A DNA stretch of 64,000 nucleotides from Glossina fuscipes. Lineage: Eukaryota > Arthropoda > Insecta > Diptera > Glossinidae. Where the stretch lies: NCBI RefSeq assembly GCF_014805625.2, contig NW_023998492.1, positions 263,092-327,091 on the forward strand. The letters are read 5' to 3'. Of this stretch, positions 45,561 through 58,489 are shown piece by piece. The notes beneath the pieces are model-generated. The model was not told the origin of the DNA. It did no database searches and saw only the letters and a list, made by a program, of their open reading frames with translations. Every line of letters begins with the position of its first letter. The first letter of the stretch is position 1. The translations under genes were made by a program, and so were the position numbers.

Positions 45561-48500
45561 TATTACAGATTTAAAAATTTAACAGTGAATCAAATGTTAG
45601 CAGAAGGTTCAATAAGTCTGCGATTTGTTAACATGTTTTCCTATTAAATTGAGGAATTGAACACTTTTTTCTTTTTGTTTCTACCACACACGGTAAACGC
45701 TTTTAAAGTTCAGTCACATATCTCTCAAAGCAGAATAAAATTACGTTGAGCTTTGCATCATTTCCTTTATCCCTGCTTTTTCGATAGCTACACGTACGAG
45801 ATGGCTATGGTCTTTGCCTACTTGTCGATTTGTGAGTTGAAAAAAAACCATTTGTGCTGATGTTGTACATTTTCTGTTAAAGCCCTTTCATGTGAATGGG
45901 TGGCATGTGCGCCAATCATTTGGGGCAAATCAATTGGCATATGCACGAACCTCTGTCGTGGGTATTGGAGCAAGATTGCAGATATTTAAAATGATTGCTA
46001 AATGTGCAATGTATGTAGATATTCTCTTAAGTTTGCAAAACGAAAATTAATTTTTTTTTGTTTCATTGTTCGTTGTACATTCTAACATAACATATAAACG
46101 GTGGGGACATCAATTAAAAAATATTCCATAAAATATAATAAGAACAAAAAACTATATCTTGACTATATGTGCGGTAGACATTTCCCAGTAAATGTTTGGA
46201 TACTCCATCCAACTATTAAATTTCAGGCTGATATTATCTATGAAACAAGCAAAACGCAAACAAACAAAATGCTTTTATATGCTCAGCTCAAAAGTTCAGG
46301 AATAATGCTTGAATGTCCCAGCTACATAAATACTTTTTCGTGACTTATAAATTAGATGCGAACTTTGAAGGTTTATGACTTACGTCGCGCTGCAGACTTT
46401 TGGAGACAACACCGGTACACCGCTTTCTTCGGCTCCTTTGCTTTTCGTATGGAAAACATTCAACATTCAGTTCGATACGTTTTGTCCTAAAACTGTATAA
46501 TTTATTATAGAGTTGCATAAATTGATAAAATAAAGCCTTTAAACATATTATATTTCGCCTGACACTTCTTGAAACCTCCCAGATGATAGGTTCTCATTTT
46601 TGCCCGAGACTAGGAATTTCTATTAGGTGCTTGTCAATTCATTTTACATTGTGACAACTAAAATTGCCGAAAGTTAATAAATTTATAATGTTTTGTCAAT
46701 TATTTCTCCCATAATGCTAAAATAGACAGAAGTTTTAACCTAAAAGCGATTGGATTTTAGGTAAAGTTCAGCAATTCTAAAAAAGAGAAGGAACCACGTA
46801 GTACTAGCCAAATTTTGTACTAAAATCTTCTTTAAGGAGGTATCTTTATCGTCTGAAGATTGACTAAGTCCATCATTGTCTCTATTATGCCTTATGTGCA
46901 CCTTATGTTAGAATAATAACACGCAGTTTCACTGAGAAGCGTGTCCACGAAATCCATTTCACTTTCATAGAGGGTAGACCACCGTGCATGTGTTCGTAAT
47001 GCATGGCCAGAGAACTCTAAGAAAACATGGCGGTTTATTTGTATTATTATTTGCTCTTTTGCTTGGTGTTATTTTGCGATCTTTTAGAACGTGAACGGTA
47101 GGTGTGCCTATTACTTTATTAGTTGTTTTAAAAACTATAGTTTTATGTTATAAAATCTTTATAAAAGTTGCAAATCTTTTTTTTTATGCACTTTGCAATT
47201 TATTTCCGCCGAGAGAAGAGTCAGTTAGTATTTTTCGGATTTTGACAGTGACAAATAAATACAAATATAAGCTTGCTTCCTTTTTTCCTTTTTTGTTCAG
47301 CATAAATGATAGCAGCCATGAGCAATAATTAAAGTCATACGTGGAGCATACGAATACAATTATTAATCTTCGTGTTCCCCACGAACGAATGTTAACTAAG
47401 TGATTACCTCGTGAATAATTGTAAAAAAAGTCAAATAATTAGGGAACGTCAAGCAGCCTGCATCATAATGCCACCGGATGAAAGTCAAAGCGTAGATTCC
47501 GCCGAGTAAAAGTGAAAATGCGTAATGGATTGTTAGATGTGGCGTAAAACATGTGCATTTATTAATTTGGCATATATTTTTAGGCATACAAAGTTTTAAG
47601 TGTGGATGTATTCCCGTAGAAAAAGTGTTTAAAAAATTGGGTAAATTTCAATTATGAAAGAACAAACAGGAAAGGATTACGTCGACTTGGGCTAATTGCC
47701 TCAATAAATACCAGCATGCTGCACTCAATGTATTATATCACATATTACATCATAACATACCGTTCATTGCACAAATTACAACTATATTTTTACAGAATCC
47801 GGTAGTGCCCGATGGTAGGTGCATTTAATTTTTCTCTTTTAATTGCGCTTTCTTTTTGTAATTATATATGGAATCTCTTACATATTTTAAGTCGTAGCTT
47901 GGAAGCGAGACGAAAGTTGATAATTTTTTGTTAATTATTGGCGCACACATGGAGTAGGGTTCATTCTTTGATTAGCAATATATTTGCCTTACGGAATCTG
48001 CAATGCACGCTTCTACACACTATAAGCTTTTGACGTACCCCTGCAATCGTTATAATAACTATGAAAATGAATTTTGAAAATTCATCCATTCACTTTCTTC
48101 ACAATCGTCTTCAGTCAAAATCTTGTTTACTGGATTCGTCATGATAAAAGTTGTTGCAGACGTGGCTCGCATTGTGCTTTTAAACTACCATTAGCTAGAT
48201 AAGTCAAGCAAAAGAGATCCATTTCGTTGGAAATCAATAAAAATGAATAGGAAAGTTTAGAGTGTAAATAATATGTGAAAAGCTTCTGCTTGCAGTGGAG
48301 GAACTTGAAGCAGACTCGTGCAACGGTTGCAGAACTTCCAATATATTAAACACTTTTTGATGGAGGAAAATTATATTTACGAGGAGGAACAGTTTAAAAT
48401 ACTATTCGGGAAGTTTTACGAAGGTTGGAAGGAAGCTTTACAAAAACGGCGAGTTTTTGAACTACTTATGCTGTTTTTACTACTTTGTGGTCAGTGATTT

Positions 48501-50144
48501 GCATGCACTGAACCGAATAAAGGATGCAAAATAAAATTTCAAACAGGTCTTCTTATATATCTATAAAGGAAACTAAAACAATCCTTACCGTAGTTAAATC
48601 TCAATCGTAGTTACCTTCCTTACCGTAGTTAAATATCAATCGTTAATTAACACCTGATCCATCTGTGTATTGTTCGTAACGCTCAACTTCATTTGAGGGT
48701 TATTACTCGTCTATATAGATTTCTACTTACCACAGTTCGAAACAATTCCATAATTTAATTAATTGGTTCCTTGGCAAACCTCTAATCGAAAACAAATGGA
48801 TGAATATTGAAAATTTATTTCATTCATACTTACATAAACATGAGTTAATGCTTTCCATATTATAGCTGATTGTGTTTCTACGTATTTTAATTCGGTTTAT
48901 TGTTTTCTTCTTCTTTTGTCCTCTTCCTCTATTCAGCAAATCAACAACCGAAAACTTGCTGTGATGTGTGTGTGTATTTGCAGTAAATACGGATGTTATA
49001 ACTATTGATCCAGGTGATCATGGTATTCGATCGTCAAAGGCGTGTGTTTCATTACGTATGCCGTCTACACTTCCACATGCTCAGTTTTTTTGTTGTATCC
49101 TCTACTGGTTCATGCTTTTGTTTTCTCATCTCATCTTCGACTTCCCGTTAAGTTTCCCTCTGAAAAGTAAACATATTCTTTGCTATGCTACTGTCGACGT
49201 ATTTCTGGCTGTCTGATCGTTTTGATGAAAATGATGACAAAATATGTAAAACTTTTTCAAGAAATTTTATTTTAGCTATTATAATAAGTTTTCCAGGCAA
49301 AGCAGTAAATAATGATAGCTTTTCTAAAAGAAACTAAAAGGTAGGTCAGGGTTTGTCAGTAAAATCTAGATAACCTTCGGTATCTTAGTTTCGGTTATTA
49401 TAGTTAGAGGAAAATCAAAATTATCCTCTTCATTAATGCGATTATCCTTCATTTTATTTAATTTTCAACCCACTACTGCGGTTAAAATGAATAAACTAAG
49501 TAAAGCTGGTACTTAAATGTTTGTTTATAACCTAATATATCTTATTGTAGCCAATAAGAAATGTCGGTCGAGACAAAATCTTTTAAACCCGTCTCCGTTT
49601 ATCTAAAAAAAACGTAAAAAAATGAAAAAGATTAAATTTTTATGTCCAACATTGGGTGGGCACAGTCGCCGTCGCTTTTTTTCATTTTCCAAATAAGAGT
49701 GAAAATTTTTACGGCGTTCGTGTTGTACTTTATGAGTAACAAGCAAAAAATACATAGCAAAGCTGTTCACGGCCTTTGTTGCATAGGTGTGTCCATTAAC
49801 CGGTACAGGTAATTTTGAAATTTTTGTGCATGTTTGTAGGCGAGCTGGAGAACGTTTGTCACAGATGCTACACAGTTGGGTAGGCGTACAGATAGATAGA
49901 CAAACAAACAGACACGCTTAAGTGCATTCCAAATTTAAAGATGGTCAAGAATTTATATACTTTAGGGAAATTTTGAAGCTTGATTCTGCGCGTTATATAG
50001 GTGCGGTCATTTTATTCCATTTTTGCTAGAGTATCATCCATAGAATATATGTTTTAACTTTTTTGTAAATTTATCTGCTATAGTTTATGAATAATGGACA
50101 AAAAACAAATTTTTTAAACTTAGTTTACGTGGTGTTGTAGATGG
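45561..50144. other. AT-rich non-coding sequence
   Basis: No gene or mobile element was recognised. A short tandem duplication lies at 48583-48642. A polypyrimidine tract followed by CAG near 48920-48937 resembles a splice acceptor, and the 82-codon frame downstream (48968-49216) has no known domain, so an exon cannot be supported. Confidence 0.5.
48583..48642 (+). repeat. 35-bp tandem duplication
   Basis: CCTTACCGTAGTTAAAT begins at 48583 and 48618. Each copy ends in CAATCG after one mismatch. Confidence 0.85.
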
Positions 50145-50402
50145 ATCCTTCCACAAATTTTCTCCACTTTAAAAGCCTGCGCACCAAAACTTCCAATGTT
50201 TCTGACAAATTTAAACTTGAAAGCTTCATTTTTGTAGCCAGGGGAATATTTACAACACACAGATGAACATGCTTAAAACAATTTAGTATTTGATGATGCT
50301 CAAAAATATATATTTGTGACGTCTGTGAAGCTTCCTTCTGGACGTTGCAAACTTTTTGACAAAATGAATAAGCTCCTCACCCTTCAGTGATGGTTATAAA
50401 AA
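50145..50402 (+). repeat. Hairpin-ended dispersed repeat, copy 2
   Basis: GTAGCCAGGGGAATATTTAC, then TATTTGATGATGCTCAAAAA and GTGAAGCTTCCTTCTGGACG, follow the same order as copy 1 at 43015-43281. The right end reads CACCCTTCAGTGATGGTTAT, a weakened form of the ATACCC...GGGTAT hairpin. The AAGCTTCCTTCTGGACGTT segment is like one I remember from repeats of other flies. Confidence 0.65.
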
Positions 50403-51734
50403 GAGAACATTGAGTATGAAATGCTGAATATAAGGAACGAAGAAGAAGCAAAAATATTGCTAAATTAAAAAGTGCTACGAAACCGCTTGTGTGAAATGTA
50501 CATGTACAGAAAGTAACACTGGTAATGGACATAACTGAATGCAAAAAGTTGACAAAAATACTGCTGCGTTCAAAACAATTATGAAATTGGAAGAAGACTA
50601 GTTCTTTATAATAAATGTAATAATCCACATTCACACTACAAAATTCGCTCTATCATCATGTAATCCTCTAAGGAAGAAGATAATACATTAATAATAATTA
50701 ATTTTTCTTCCAATAGTCGAGATGTAAAATAAAACAAGGTAATTAATTCGGAACTCGGGAAGGATTAAGATTAATTCCAGGCACGTGACCGACGTCATAA
50801 ACCGTATAGCACTTATGAATATATCTGCTTACATCTATATTCAAATAACTTATCAATTTTATTAAGGTTCAAACAAAGAACTTAATGTTTCTTACGCAGC
50901 ACTGCGAATCTGCGCTTGTTGATCTGCTGATTAGGAGTAAAAGAAGATATTATAATACCTTTCCTACAATCTGGTAATTTACTATTAGTATATATGTATG
51001 TGTATTTACAAATAATGAGAAATATATATTTAAAAAGAGAATAAAGAAATTGATTTACGCAAAAGAACATATGAGATAGGGTATGTATGCCTATACAATA
51101 TAATGTAAAATAATGCCTATGCCTACGCCCACGAGAGTGAGACTAATAGCATGATGAGACATATATATGTGAATAATGGGAAATATATATACAAAGCAGT
51201 AAGAAAATATTACATAGTATATCTATATAGAACAAAATCTGAGATTAAGTGCGGGAATAAAACAACGCTTCGGCTTTGGTTTTTTTATGCTGCTTAGTAA
51301 ATATTCTTACAATTAGAAAACACAAATAGTTTGCTCTGGTTAGCCATAGATGTTAATTTACGATAGAGAAAAAACGGCTGATGGTATAATTTTTTTTTTT
51401 ATTCCTTAAAAAAAATTTTTTTTTAGGTCTTATAAAAAAATTTCCAGTACGGTAGTAAGTTGAAACCAATAAAAAAGCAAAAATTTACAGTCGCATTTAA
51501 GAGAACAACGATTACAAATTCAATTAAAAACCGCGGGGTGACCCTGAAAACTGTAAACTGTTTTCTGTAATTAAAATAACTTCTCTACTACTTGTCTTAT
51601 CTTAACATACACTAACACCATTCGTCTTACCTTAACAGATTATTAGCCATTAAAGAACCTTTTGAAAAATGTCGACAGCTATTGAAAGAAGAAATCATTT
51701 AACATAAATCTCTAAGGATTGTAAGAAAGATAGG
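50403..51734. other. AT-rich non-coding sequence
   Basis: No gene or element was recognised. It includes A and T runs at about 51390-51425. An 85-codon frame on minus at the left edge (50634-50377) has no known domain. Confidence 0.5.
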
Positions 51735-51748
51735 ATGCCTGAAAAGTA
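51735..51748. repeat. Target-site duplication, left (I-like LINE)
   Basis: ATGCCTGAAAAGTA, identical to 57215-57228. It directly abuts the (TTA)n end of the element. Confidence 0.93.
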
Positions 51749-51861
51749 TTATTATTATTATTATTTTAATTTTAGACTAATGAATTGAATTCTTAGACTA
51801 AAAAAAGAGACATTGGGCACTAGCAACACATGCTATCGGCCCTAATTTAAATAAATGGATA

Positions 51862-54800
51862 TTAGATAATAAGCTTAGTAGTATTAAAAAAGTAATATAT
51901 TGAATTGATATTCTGTTCTGAAGCCAATTGTAGAATGTTCAAAGGGTTAATCGTTCCAAATGCAATACTTCTAGCCAAGGAAAAGTTGAGGCAGTCGCAG
52001 AGAATGTGCTTTATAGTAAGAGTTTGTCCACAACAGCAGATTGGGGCAGAAGACTTCTTCAGGATCCATTGGTGAGTTGCAATTGTATGACCAAGGCGAA
52101 TTCTCGAAAATGTTAGGATCTTGGTTTTGTCAACATTTGTTGGTTATAGAGGTGGAGTTAATTGAGGGTTAATGCAAGAGTAGTGTTGGTGATGGTATTG
52201 TAAATTTCCTTCTGCAATTTTCTCTTTAACTTTTCTTCCAATGTATCTTTGAAGATCCAACTTTTCCATGACATCATCCATAATTAGAAGAGTAGAAGCA
52301 GCATACTTTGCCGCTCGATCAGCCTGCTCATTTCCCAGTAAACCGATGTGACTTGGTACCCATAACATTTTAATTTTTCCGTCGGGTGTAGTAATTATAT
52401 TCCTTAATTTGTTGATGGTGCTCCATCTCGAAGTCGAAGGGTTCCGGGTAGCTAGTAATACAGACAAACTGTCAGTAACAATAACGGTTTTGAGTTTGTT
52501 TTTATGGGCAAGGTTGGCAGCGTGAAGGATAGCTCTGGCTTCGGTTATGAAAGTTGAAGTGCTTTCGTGAAATATGTGGTTGAGAAGAACCCGTTCTGTA
52601 GCATCTACCACCGCACAAGCAGGAGGCAGACCAGGAGTTTTTAAGCCGTCTGTGTACAAAAGATTCCAACCAGTATTGTCCAATACTTGGGTTTTCTCAG
52701 CTATTAGATTCCTGAAGACGTAATTTGGAGTATCTTCTTTCTTGTGCATAGACAGTGAGATGTCAAAAGAGCAGTCTTTCAAAATCCAGGGAGGTTTAAC
52801 ACCAAAAGAGCGGGAAATTTTTTAAGGGAATGTTCAATTCCTTTGCGATGCACAAACAATGGTCAATTGCAGATGGTGTCTTTGGAATTTTCTTCGCAAT
52901 AATAATCTTTCTTACGTCATCACCGAGAATGGATTTGTTTGAATTAAGAAGCTTAGGGACTATTTTAGCTTTTAACTCATACAGTCTATTTTCTAAGGTT
53001 TGGAGACCAGTTTCAATTATAATATTATTTATGGGCGTCGTCCGAAAAGCATAACAACTTGCTCTAACGGCTTGGTGATAGACCGGTTTAAGGATGTTGA
53101 TATTAGATTTGCAGCTATTGCCATAAATTATCAAAGCATAGTCAATCTTGCTTAACACAAGCGTTTTGGTAAGATAAGCGATAGTGTTAATATGCGCATG
53201 GCTTCTCCAAGCAACGTACTGTATGAAATTTACCCTTGTTAAAAGGGAGTTTTTTAAACGAAGGCAGTGTACTCTCCAACGACAATTGTTTGAAAACATG
53301 AGACCGAGAACATGGAGCGTCTGCACATTTAGTACTGGTAAGCCGTTAATATGCATCAGTAGGTTTCCTGCATCGCACATTTGTTTTCGACAAATGTGCA
53401 TTTTTTTTGATTTTTGTATAGAAATTTTAGCTCCTGACGAGTTTACCCATACGGAGATCTCACATGCAATAGATTCGAGGATGTTGATTGCTTTCGTGTT
53501 GTCTTTTTCTTTTGTAAAAATGTATACATCGTCCGCGTAGAGGTACACGGCAAAGAATTTTGCTAATTTCGTTGAAAGCGATCTGGAAAAGCGTGACAGA
53601 GAGAGGAGATCCTTGCGGAATGCCATTCATTAGCGGAAAGGAATCAGAAAGATGATTGTTGATTCTAACTTTGAACCGCCGATGCGACATGAATGATTTG
53701 ATGTAGTTGAAGAATTTGGGTCCAACATTCCATGATTTCAAGAGTCTTAAGATAACATGAAGACCAACTCTGTCAAATGCTTTTTCGAAATCAATTGAGA
53801 GAATTGTTACGTGATTTCGTTCGGAAATTGCTTTGCTTGTGAAATAATCAATATGTAACAGAGCGTCGATGCATCCTCTACCCCGCTTGAAACCAATTTG
53901 TTGCTTTGTTATCAGGTTCTTGGATTCAAGAAACCAAGATAATCTAGATGCCATAATCTTCTCTAAAACCTTAGAGAGGCAAGATAAAAGAGAAATTGGG
54001 CGATAATCAGATGCGATTGAGACATTTTTTGACTTTGGAATTGGAACAACTGTTGCCATTTTCCACATGTAGGGTATATGGCCAGTCATAAATACCGTGT
54101 TATATATGTCCAGTAATTCCTTTTTACTAGACTTAGACATAGCACTGATCATATGGTATGAGATGCGGTCTAGACCAGGTGTCTTCCCCTTCAAATTGGA
54201 GAGACAACTTCCAAGTTCTGAGGTAGATACGCAATTTTCCAGGAACATGGCACATCTATCGATATTATTTGAAGGAGATATTGGAGTCCTTTTATTTTCA
54301 ATGAAAGCACTGGAGAAGTTGCTGTCAGAGGAGTATTCGCACCACGCTTTTCCAAAGTAATTAGAAATCTCATCTGCGTCAGTTAAAGTTCCATTGGGAG
54401 TGCAGATGGCAGAAATTTGGTTCAGGTTTGAAGTCCCATTAAGTCTGTTGATTTTGTTCCAGACAACGTTCATTGATGTATTTCTGTGAATTGCTCTCGA
54501 AAAAAGTTCGAAACTATGTGCCTTTGATTTTTTTAATTCCTTCCTGAATAGAGCATTGGCCTTTTTGTATAATAACAAATGATCATGATCAGGGAATCTC
54601 TTAAAGCGGTGCCATAGATCCATTTTATTTTTCCTCAAAAACGAAAGGGTGTTGTTCCACCATGGAACCCTAGCTCGTTTAAAAGAGGTGTTGGATTGAG
54701 GAATAGAAAGATGAGCAATCGTGCGAATCGCTTTACACATAATAGCAGCATCATGGTTGCAGTTCCCATTAAATGGCTCCACCTGTTTGGAGTAATTGAT

Positions 54801-55532
54801 CCGAACCACTTTATCTAGGAGAAATTTGGCCTGTTTTGCTCAAGTAACAGAGGACTTTGAAAGGTTAAGGTCGATTATGATTGGAAAGTGATCACTATTA
54901 TGTAGATCATCAAAAATAGACCAGGAAACCAAAGGAAGAAATGAGGGAGAGCAACATGTTAAATCAATATGTGAAAAAGTATGATGAGTTGAGAAGTGCG
55001 TTGGTTTTCCATCATTTAAAACGCAAAGGTTGCTTTGAAAAAAGGCCTTTTCTAAAACAGTACCACGAGTATTGTTCACTGTTGTGCCCCAGATGGTATT
55101 CCAGCTGTTAAAGTCGCCGCATATTATTAATGGGGGGGAAAGTACGGAGAATAAATTGTAGACTTCTTGCTGAGCAAAAGATTGCGAAGGTGGGATGTAG
55201 AGCGAAAGCACTGTAAATTTTATGTTTAAGATTATTTGTATCGCTACGGCTTGTATGTTTGAGCTAAAATTTATGCGTTTGTGAGGTATATTTGATTTTA
55301 TAAAAACACCAACTCCTTGTTTGGAATATGAATTTGGATCAGAATTCGTGAAGTATCCAGTATATGATTTGGGTGGAATCGGATTAAAAGAGCTTCTACA
55401 GTGGGTTTCTTGAAGCGATAAAAAGGATGGATTAAAATCACTTATGAGTGTACGGAGTTCATCAAATTTATTAATAAGTCCCTTAATGTTCCATTGTAGA
55501 ATTTTAAAAACTTTATTTAATTGTAATGACAT
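51862..55532 (-). pseudogene. I-like LINE ORF2 (endonuclease, reverse transcriptase, RNase H), broken
   Basis: ORF2 encodes the whole retrotransposition machine. Residues 11-230 are the endonuclease (QWNIKGL, LQETHC, CGDFNSWNTIWG and the catalytic NSDHFPI). A TGA at 54840-54842 follows it, in the same frame as the next part. The RT has PIPKSKN..SDYRPISLLS, QQIGFKRGRGC, LSIDFEKAFDRVG, NGIPQGSPLSVTLF and, after a frameshift near 53555, the intact box YADDVYIF. A one-base insertion near 52795 (shown by comparison with 36550) shifts the frame again into RNase H, which keeps LYTDG, TEARAIL, VTDSLS and GNEQADRAA. A TAA at 52144-52146 stands where the truncated copy has a Tyr codon. The C-terminal tail (RIRLGHTIATHQW and a C.C..TLTIKHILCDC pattern) ends at 51862. 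Two stops and two frameshifts break a coding length of about 1222 codons. Confidence 0.93.
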
Positions 55533-55553
55533 GGAAGCAGAGTGGAAGGAGTG

Positions 55554-56882
55554 TTAAGTTGACATGCCAACGTCTCCGTCTAGAAGGTCGCTATAGGAAT
55601 TTTGCGTGAATGATATATTCTTACCAGCAGAATAATCTGTGCTTAGGTAGTTTGGCACATTTGAAGCGCAACTAGTGGGCGCACATGAATGGTTTGAAGT
55701 TGAAGGTTGATTAATGAATGGAAGAATGGATTCATTACCACTTGTGATATGTTGAGTAAAGTTGAGAGGCGGAGATTCTGGAGAATTTAGTTTATTAGAT
55801 TTTAACATATATGTTTTTGTTTTAATATTTTCAATATTTGCAGTTGCTTTGGTTTTTTCAATATTATCTTTGGCAAGTGATGTAACTGGTTTCACAAAAT
55901 ATTTTTTGGTTAATGGTGGAACAGGTTTTTCATTGGAAGTAGTTGCAGTTAAAGTCTAACTAGGCTCGATTTGCGAGGCAACAGCAGCATAGGTATTACT
56001 TTTGCCAATTCCATGGGCTACAGATGGATTTCTTTCCCGGTATCTGCGTCGCGCTTCGCCCATGCTACAGTAATTTTCTGTTTTGATTTTTAATATTTCA
56101 CGCATCTGTACAAAACGTGGCCATTGTTTGTCTAACGCTGAGTGTTGATCATTGCAATTTATGCAGAAACTACGGGTACAGCTTTCAGTATGTGGAGGAT
56201 GACCACAGTTAGCACAAGATGCAGCATTAGTGCATCTTTTTGCCGTATGACCCAGGCGTTGGCAATTTTTACACCTCATAGGATTTGGGATGTATATTTC
56301 TACTTTACATTTATACCACGCCACATCAACTGTTCGCGGTAATCGATAGCGATCAAAAGTTAAAATAATCCTTCCTGTAGGAGAGCGTGTTTTTCCGTCA
56401 TCATTCAGTTTGGTTAATTTATATGCTTCAGTCACTCCTTGAATGCACATTTCGCGAACAATTTCATCTTCCGGCACATGCTTTAAGCAAGGGGCATAAA
56501 TTACGCCTCGAACCGAGTTAAGTTTCTCATGTAGTTTAGCTGAAATAGCACATAGATTAGCTAAAGAATTGGCCTTTATTAGTTTTTCGGTTGCGCGCGG
56601 GTTCCCAGCGAGGACCAGTAAATTCCCATCGCGTAGAATCCAGATCGAGTCGATGTATGTTGTAATGCTATCTAGAGCTTTTTTTATAGCAAAAGGGCTA
56701 ATTTGGGAAATTGTTATTCGAGCATCGGTTGAAGAAATAACAATATATTTTTTATCAATAGGGATTATATCGCTGATCGGCAACACCGGAAAATCTGATT
56801 TTTTACTTTTTTTTCTTTGGGGGGATGTATCACTTAATAGGTAAAATCTATTCGGGTTTTTGTCTGGCGGCCCCGGGGCCAT
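55554..56882 (-). pseudogene. I-like LINE ORF1 (gag-like RNA-binding protein), one stop
   Basis: ORF1 would bind the element RNA and form the ribonucleoprotein. The start is MAPGPPDKNP at 56882. A basic N-terminus (PQRKKSKKSD, residues 21-30) precedes an RNA-recognition-like middle. Two zinc knuckles follow: C-KN-C-QRLG-H-TAKR-C at about residues 204-217 and C-AN-C-GHPP-H-TES-C at about 223-235. A third begins at CINCNDQHSALDK (about 240), but its last Cys position reads QWPRF where CP is expected, so the Cys is probably changed to Trp. An in-frame TAG at 55956-55958 cuts the protein at 308 residues. Without it the same frame continues to a TAA at 55554, making 442 residues, close to I-factor ORF1. 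ORF2 starts only 21 bases downstream. The stop makes this copy defective. Confidence 0.92.
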
Positions 56883-57214
56883 TATGCCTTATTGTTGTCT
56901 ATTTATTATTATTTTTGAAATAACCACTCACTTGAAAAGGTTTGGGAACTGTGCAAGAAGGTTGGGAACTACTAAAGAAAAGTGTCATATGTTTTCAATT
57001 TTTTTTTTTTTTTTATTTTGTTTTTTTGTTTTCTATTTTTTATTATATATAGACGAAACAAAAGCACATACGCGATATCCGCGTTAACCAGTTTTAGCAA
57101 TAACACTGAAAAGACAGAAGTTACCTACACAAAAACACCGAAAACACCGAAACAATTGAAAAAACGCAGACGAATAGAAAACACGCACTACACTGAACAC
57201 AAGTCGACTCGTCT

Positions 57215-57228
57215 ATGCCTGAAAAGTA
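57215..57228. repeat. Target-site duplication, right (I-like LINE)
   Basis: ATGCCTGAAAAGTA, identical to 51735-51748. It marks the 5' end of the minus-strand element. Confidence 0.93.
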
Positions 57229-57754
57229 ACTAACGCATAAGCTTTCAGTAGTGAAAAATGAGGTTTGTTGTTGAAAAAAGTTGTAATCGGCAAATGTATT
57301 TTTACAGAATACTTTTAAGTAGTAGATTTCCATTACGAATGACTGAATTATTAACTCCACGTTGTAGACCCGATGAAAAATTTTGTTAGAATCCGAAAAA
57401 ATAAATTACCCACCGCCGCAGTCAAATAACATCTTACGAGTCGTATTGAAGGTAGCACCTTTCTGGAAAAATTCTCTTTCTTAGAAGAATCACATTTTAT
57501 ATAACATAATACTATTGCATAAGTTGCACTATTAAATGAAGTCCAAAAACTTCTCGGCTCCTTGCTGTGTGTGTAATTAAACCGATGGTTCCGATGGTCC
57601 TGTCCAATTTTGAATGTTACGCATCCATGACATTTGTTTTCTACCCACTACATCCTTTCACTGTTATGTACTGTGCATACTATAGAGTGGATAGAGATAG
57701 ATTGTACTTCTCTCCGCCTACCATGCATTCAAAATGCGTTGTTTTTGATTTTTA
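57229..57754. other. Non-coding sequence
   Basis: No gene or repeat was recognised between the I-like LINE and the RTE-like relic. A 79-codon minus frame (57360-57121) overlaps the LINE end and has no known domain. Confidence 0.5.
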
Positions 57755-58345
57755 AATAAACTTTAATAGCTCACGCTCATTATGTATTCTTCTTAGGACT
57801 GCATTGCATATGTGATCTTCCCACGATATTTTTAGAATTCTATTTTAACACCACATCTCAAACACTTCCAGTTTGCTTATTATACTGATTTTTAATGCCC
57901 ATACAAGAGCACCGACAGTACGAGGCATTTCATGAAGCGAAGGCGAAGGCATAAGTTCGTTTATCTCATTGTTAGAATTACGTAATATTTCGTGTACGCT
58001 GATCTACCCATCTTTATTTTTCTTTTTATTTCCATGTCGCTGTTCCAGTCGTCGTGTAATATGGATCCAAGATATGCAAAGTTGGATACCCTCTCTACTT
58101 TTTAGTTATTAATTGGTGGAGTGGCATTTGTACATGGAGTTTTCCCTCGGCTTACGATCATAAACTTGGTTTTACTGCTATTTAGGTTTAACCCGAAGCT
58201 GTTACTTTTCTCATTTACAGCTTGAACCTGGATTATTGATGAATTGTCCATTGGCCCTAATGCTTGTTTTGATCGTTTGAATAGCTACATCAGAGCAGAC
58301 CTTAAAACGAAGAGGAGACAAAACGCACCCTTGGCGAGCCCCTCT
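57755..58345 (-). pseudogene. RTE-like LINE reverse transcriptase relic
   Basis: On minus the sequence reads NRGARQGCVLSPLRF (about 58355-58310), then ANGQFINN, then GLNLNSSKTKFMIVSRGKTP (about 58190-58130), VSNFAYLGSILHDDWNSDM (about 58080-58025), and finally KISIISKLEVFEMWC, RILKISWEDHICN and LRRIHNERELL (about 57900-57775). The order RGVRQGC..LNxxKTKFM..YLGS..LEAFEMWCYRRMLRISW is typical of the RTE-type elements common in insects. The YADD segment between INN and the LN..KTK block is deleted. Several stops are present (for example after MWC). It is dead and truncated at both ends. RTE is a remembered match, and related clades share these motifs. Confidence 0.78.
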
Positions 58346-58489
58346 GTTTATAGGAATACAACTTATCTCAACATCATTACCACAGATTTCTCTTGTTTTT
58401 TTCTTTCAGTACAAATTTTTGATGCAGCGTACATCTTTGCCAATAGTCTGGAAGACTTATCTCCGCCTTTGATTTAGTCAATTGGAGAG

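Larger units (their letters stand above)
51749..57214 (-). mobile_element. I-factor-like LINE, full length
   Basis: A 5466-bp non-LTR retrotransposon on the minus strand between two identical 14-bp target duplications. Read 5' to 3' it has a 5' untranslated region of about 330 bases (57214-56883), ORF1 (56882-55554), ORF2 (55532-51862), a 3' untranslated region of about 110 bases with GGGCCGATAGC and TTTAGTCTAA motifs, and a (TAA)n 3' end instead of poly(A). The TAA end, the three-knuckle ORF1, the RNase H domain and motifs such as NGIPQGSPLSVTLF place it in the I clade. Perfect duplications and few lesions point to a fairly recent insertion. A T-rich run at 56998-57015 lies inside the 5' untranslated region. 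Confidence 0.95.

Noticed and set aside
48920..49216. Host exon after a splice-acceptor-like tract
   Set aside because: Polypyrimidine plus CAG is common in AT-rich introns, and the following frame has no known domain or donor site that stands out.
53184..53540. 118-codon plus-strand open frame
   Set aside because: It is antisense to the RT of the I-like LINE. The plus frames at 52830-53054, 54097-54360 and 56569-56844 are likewise shadows of this element.
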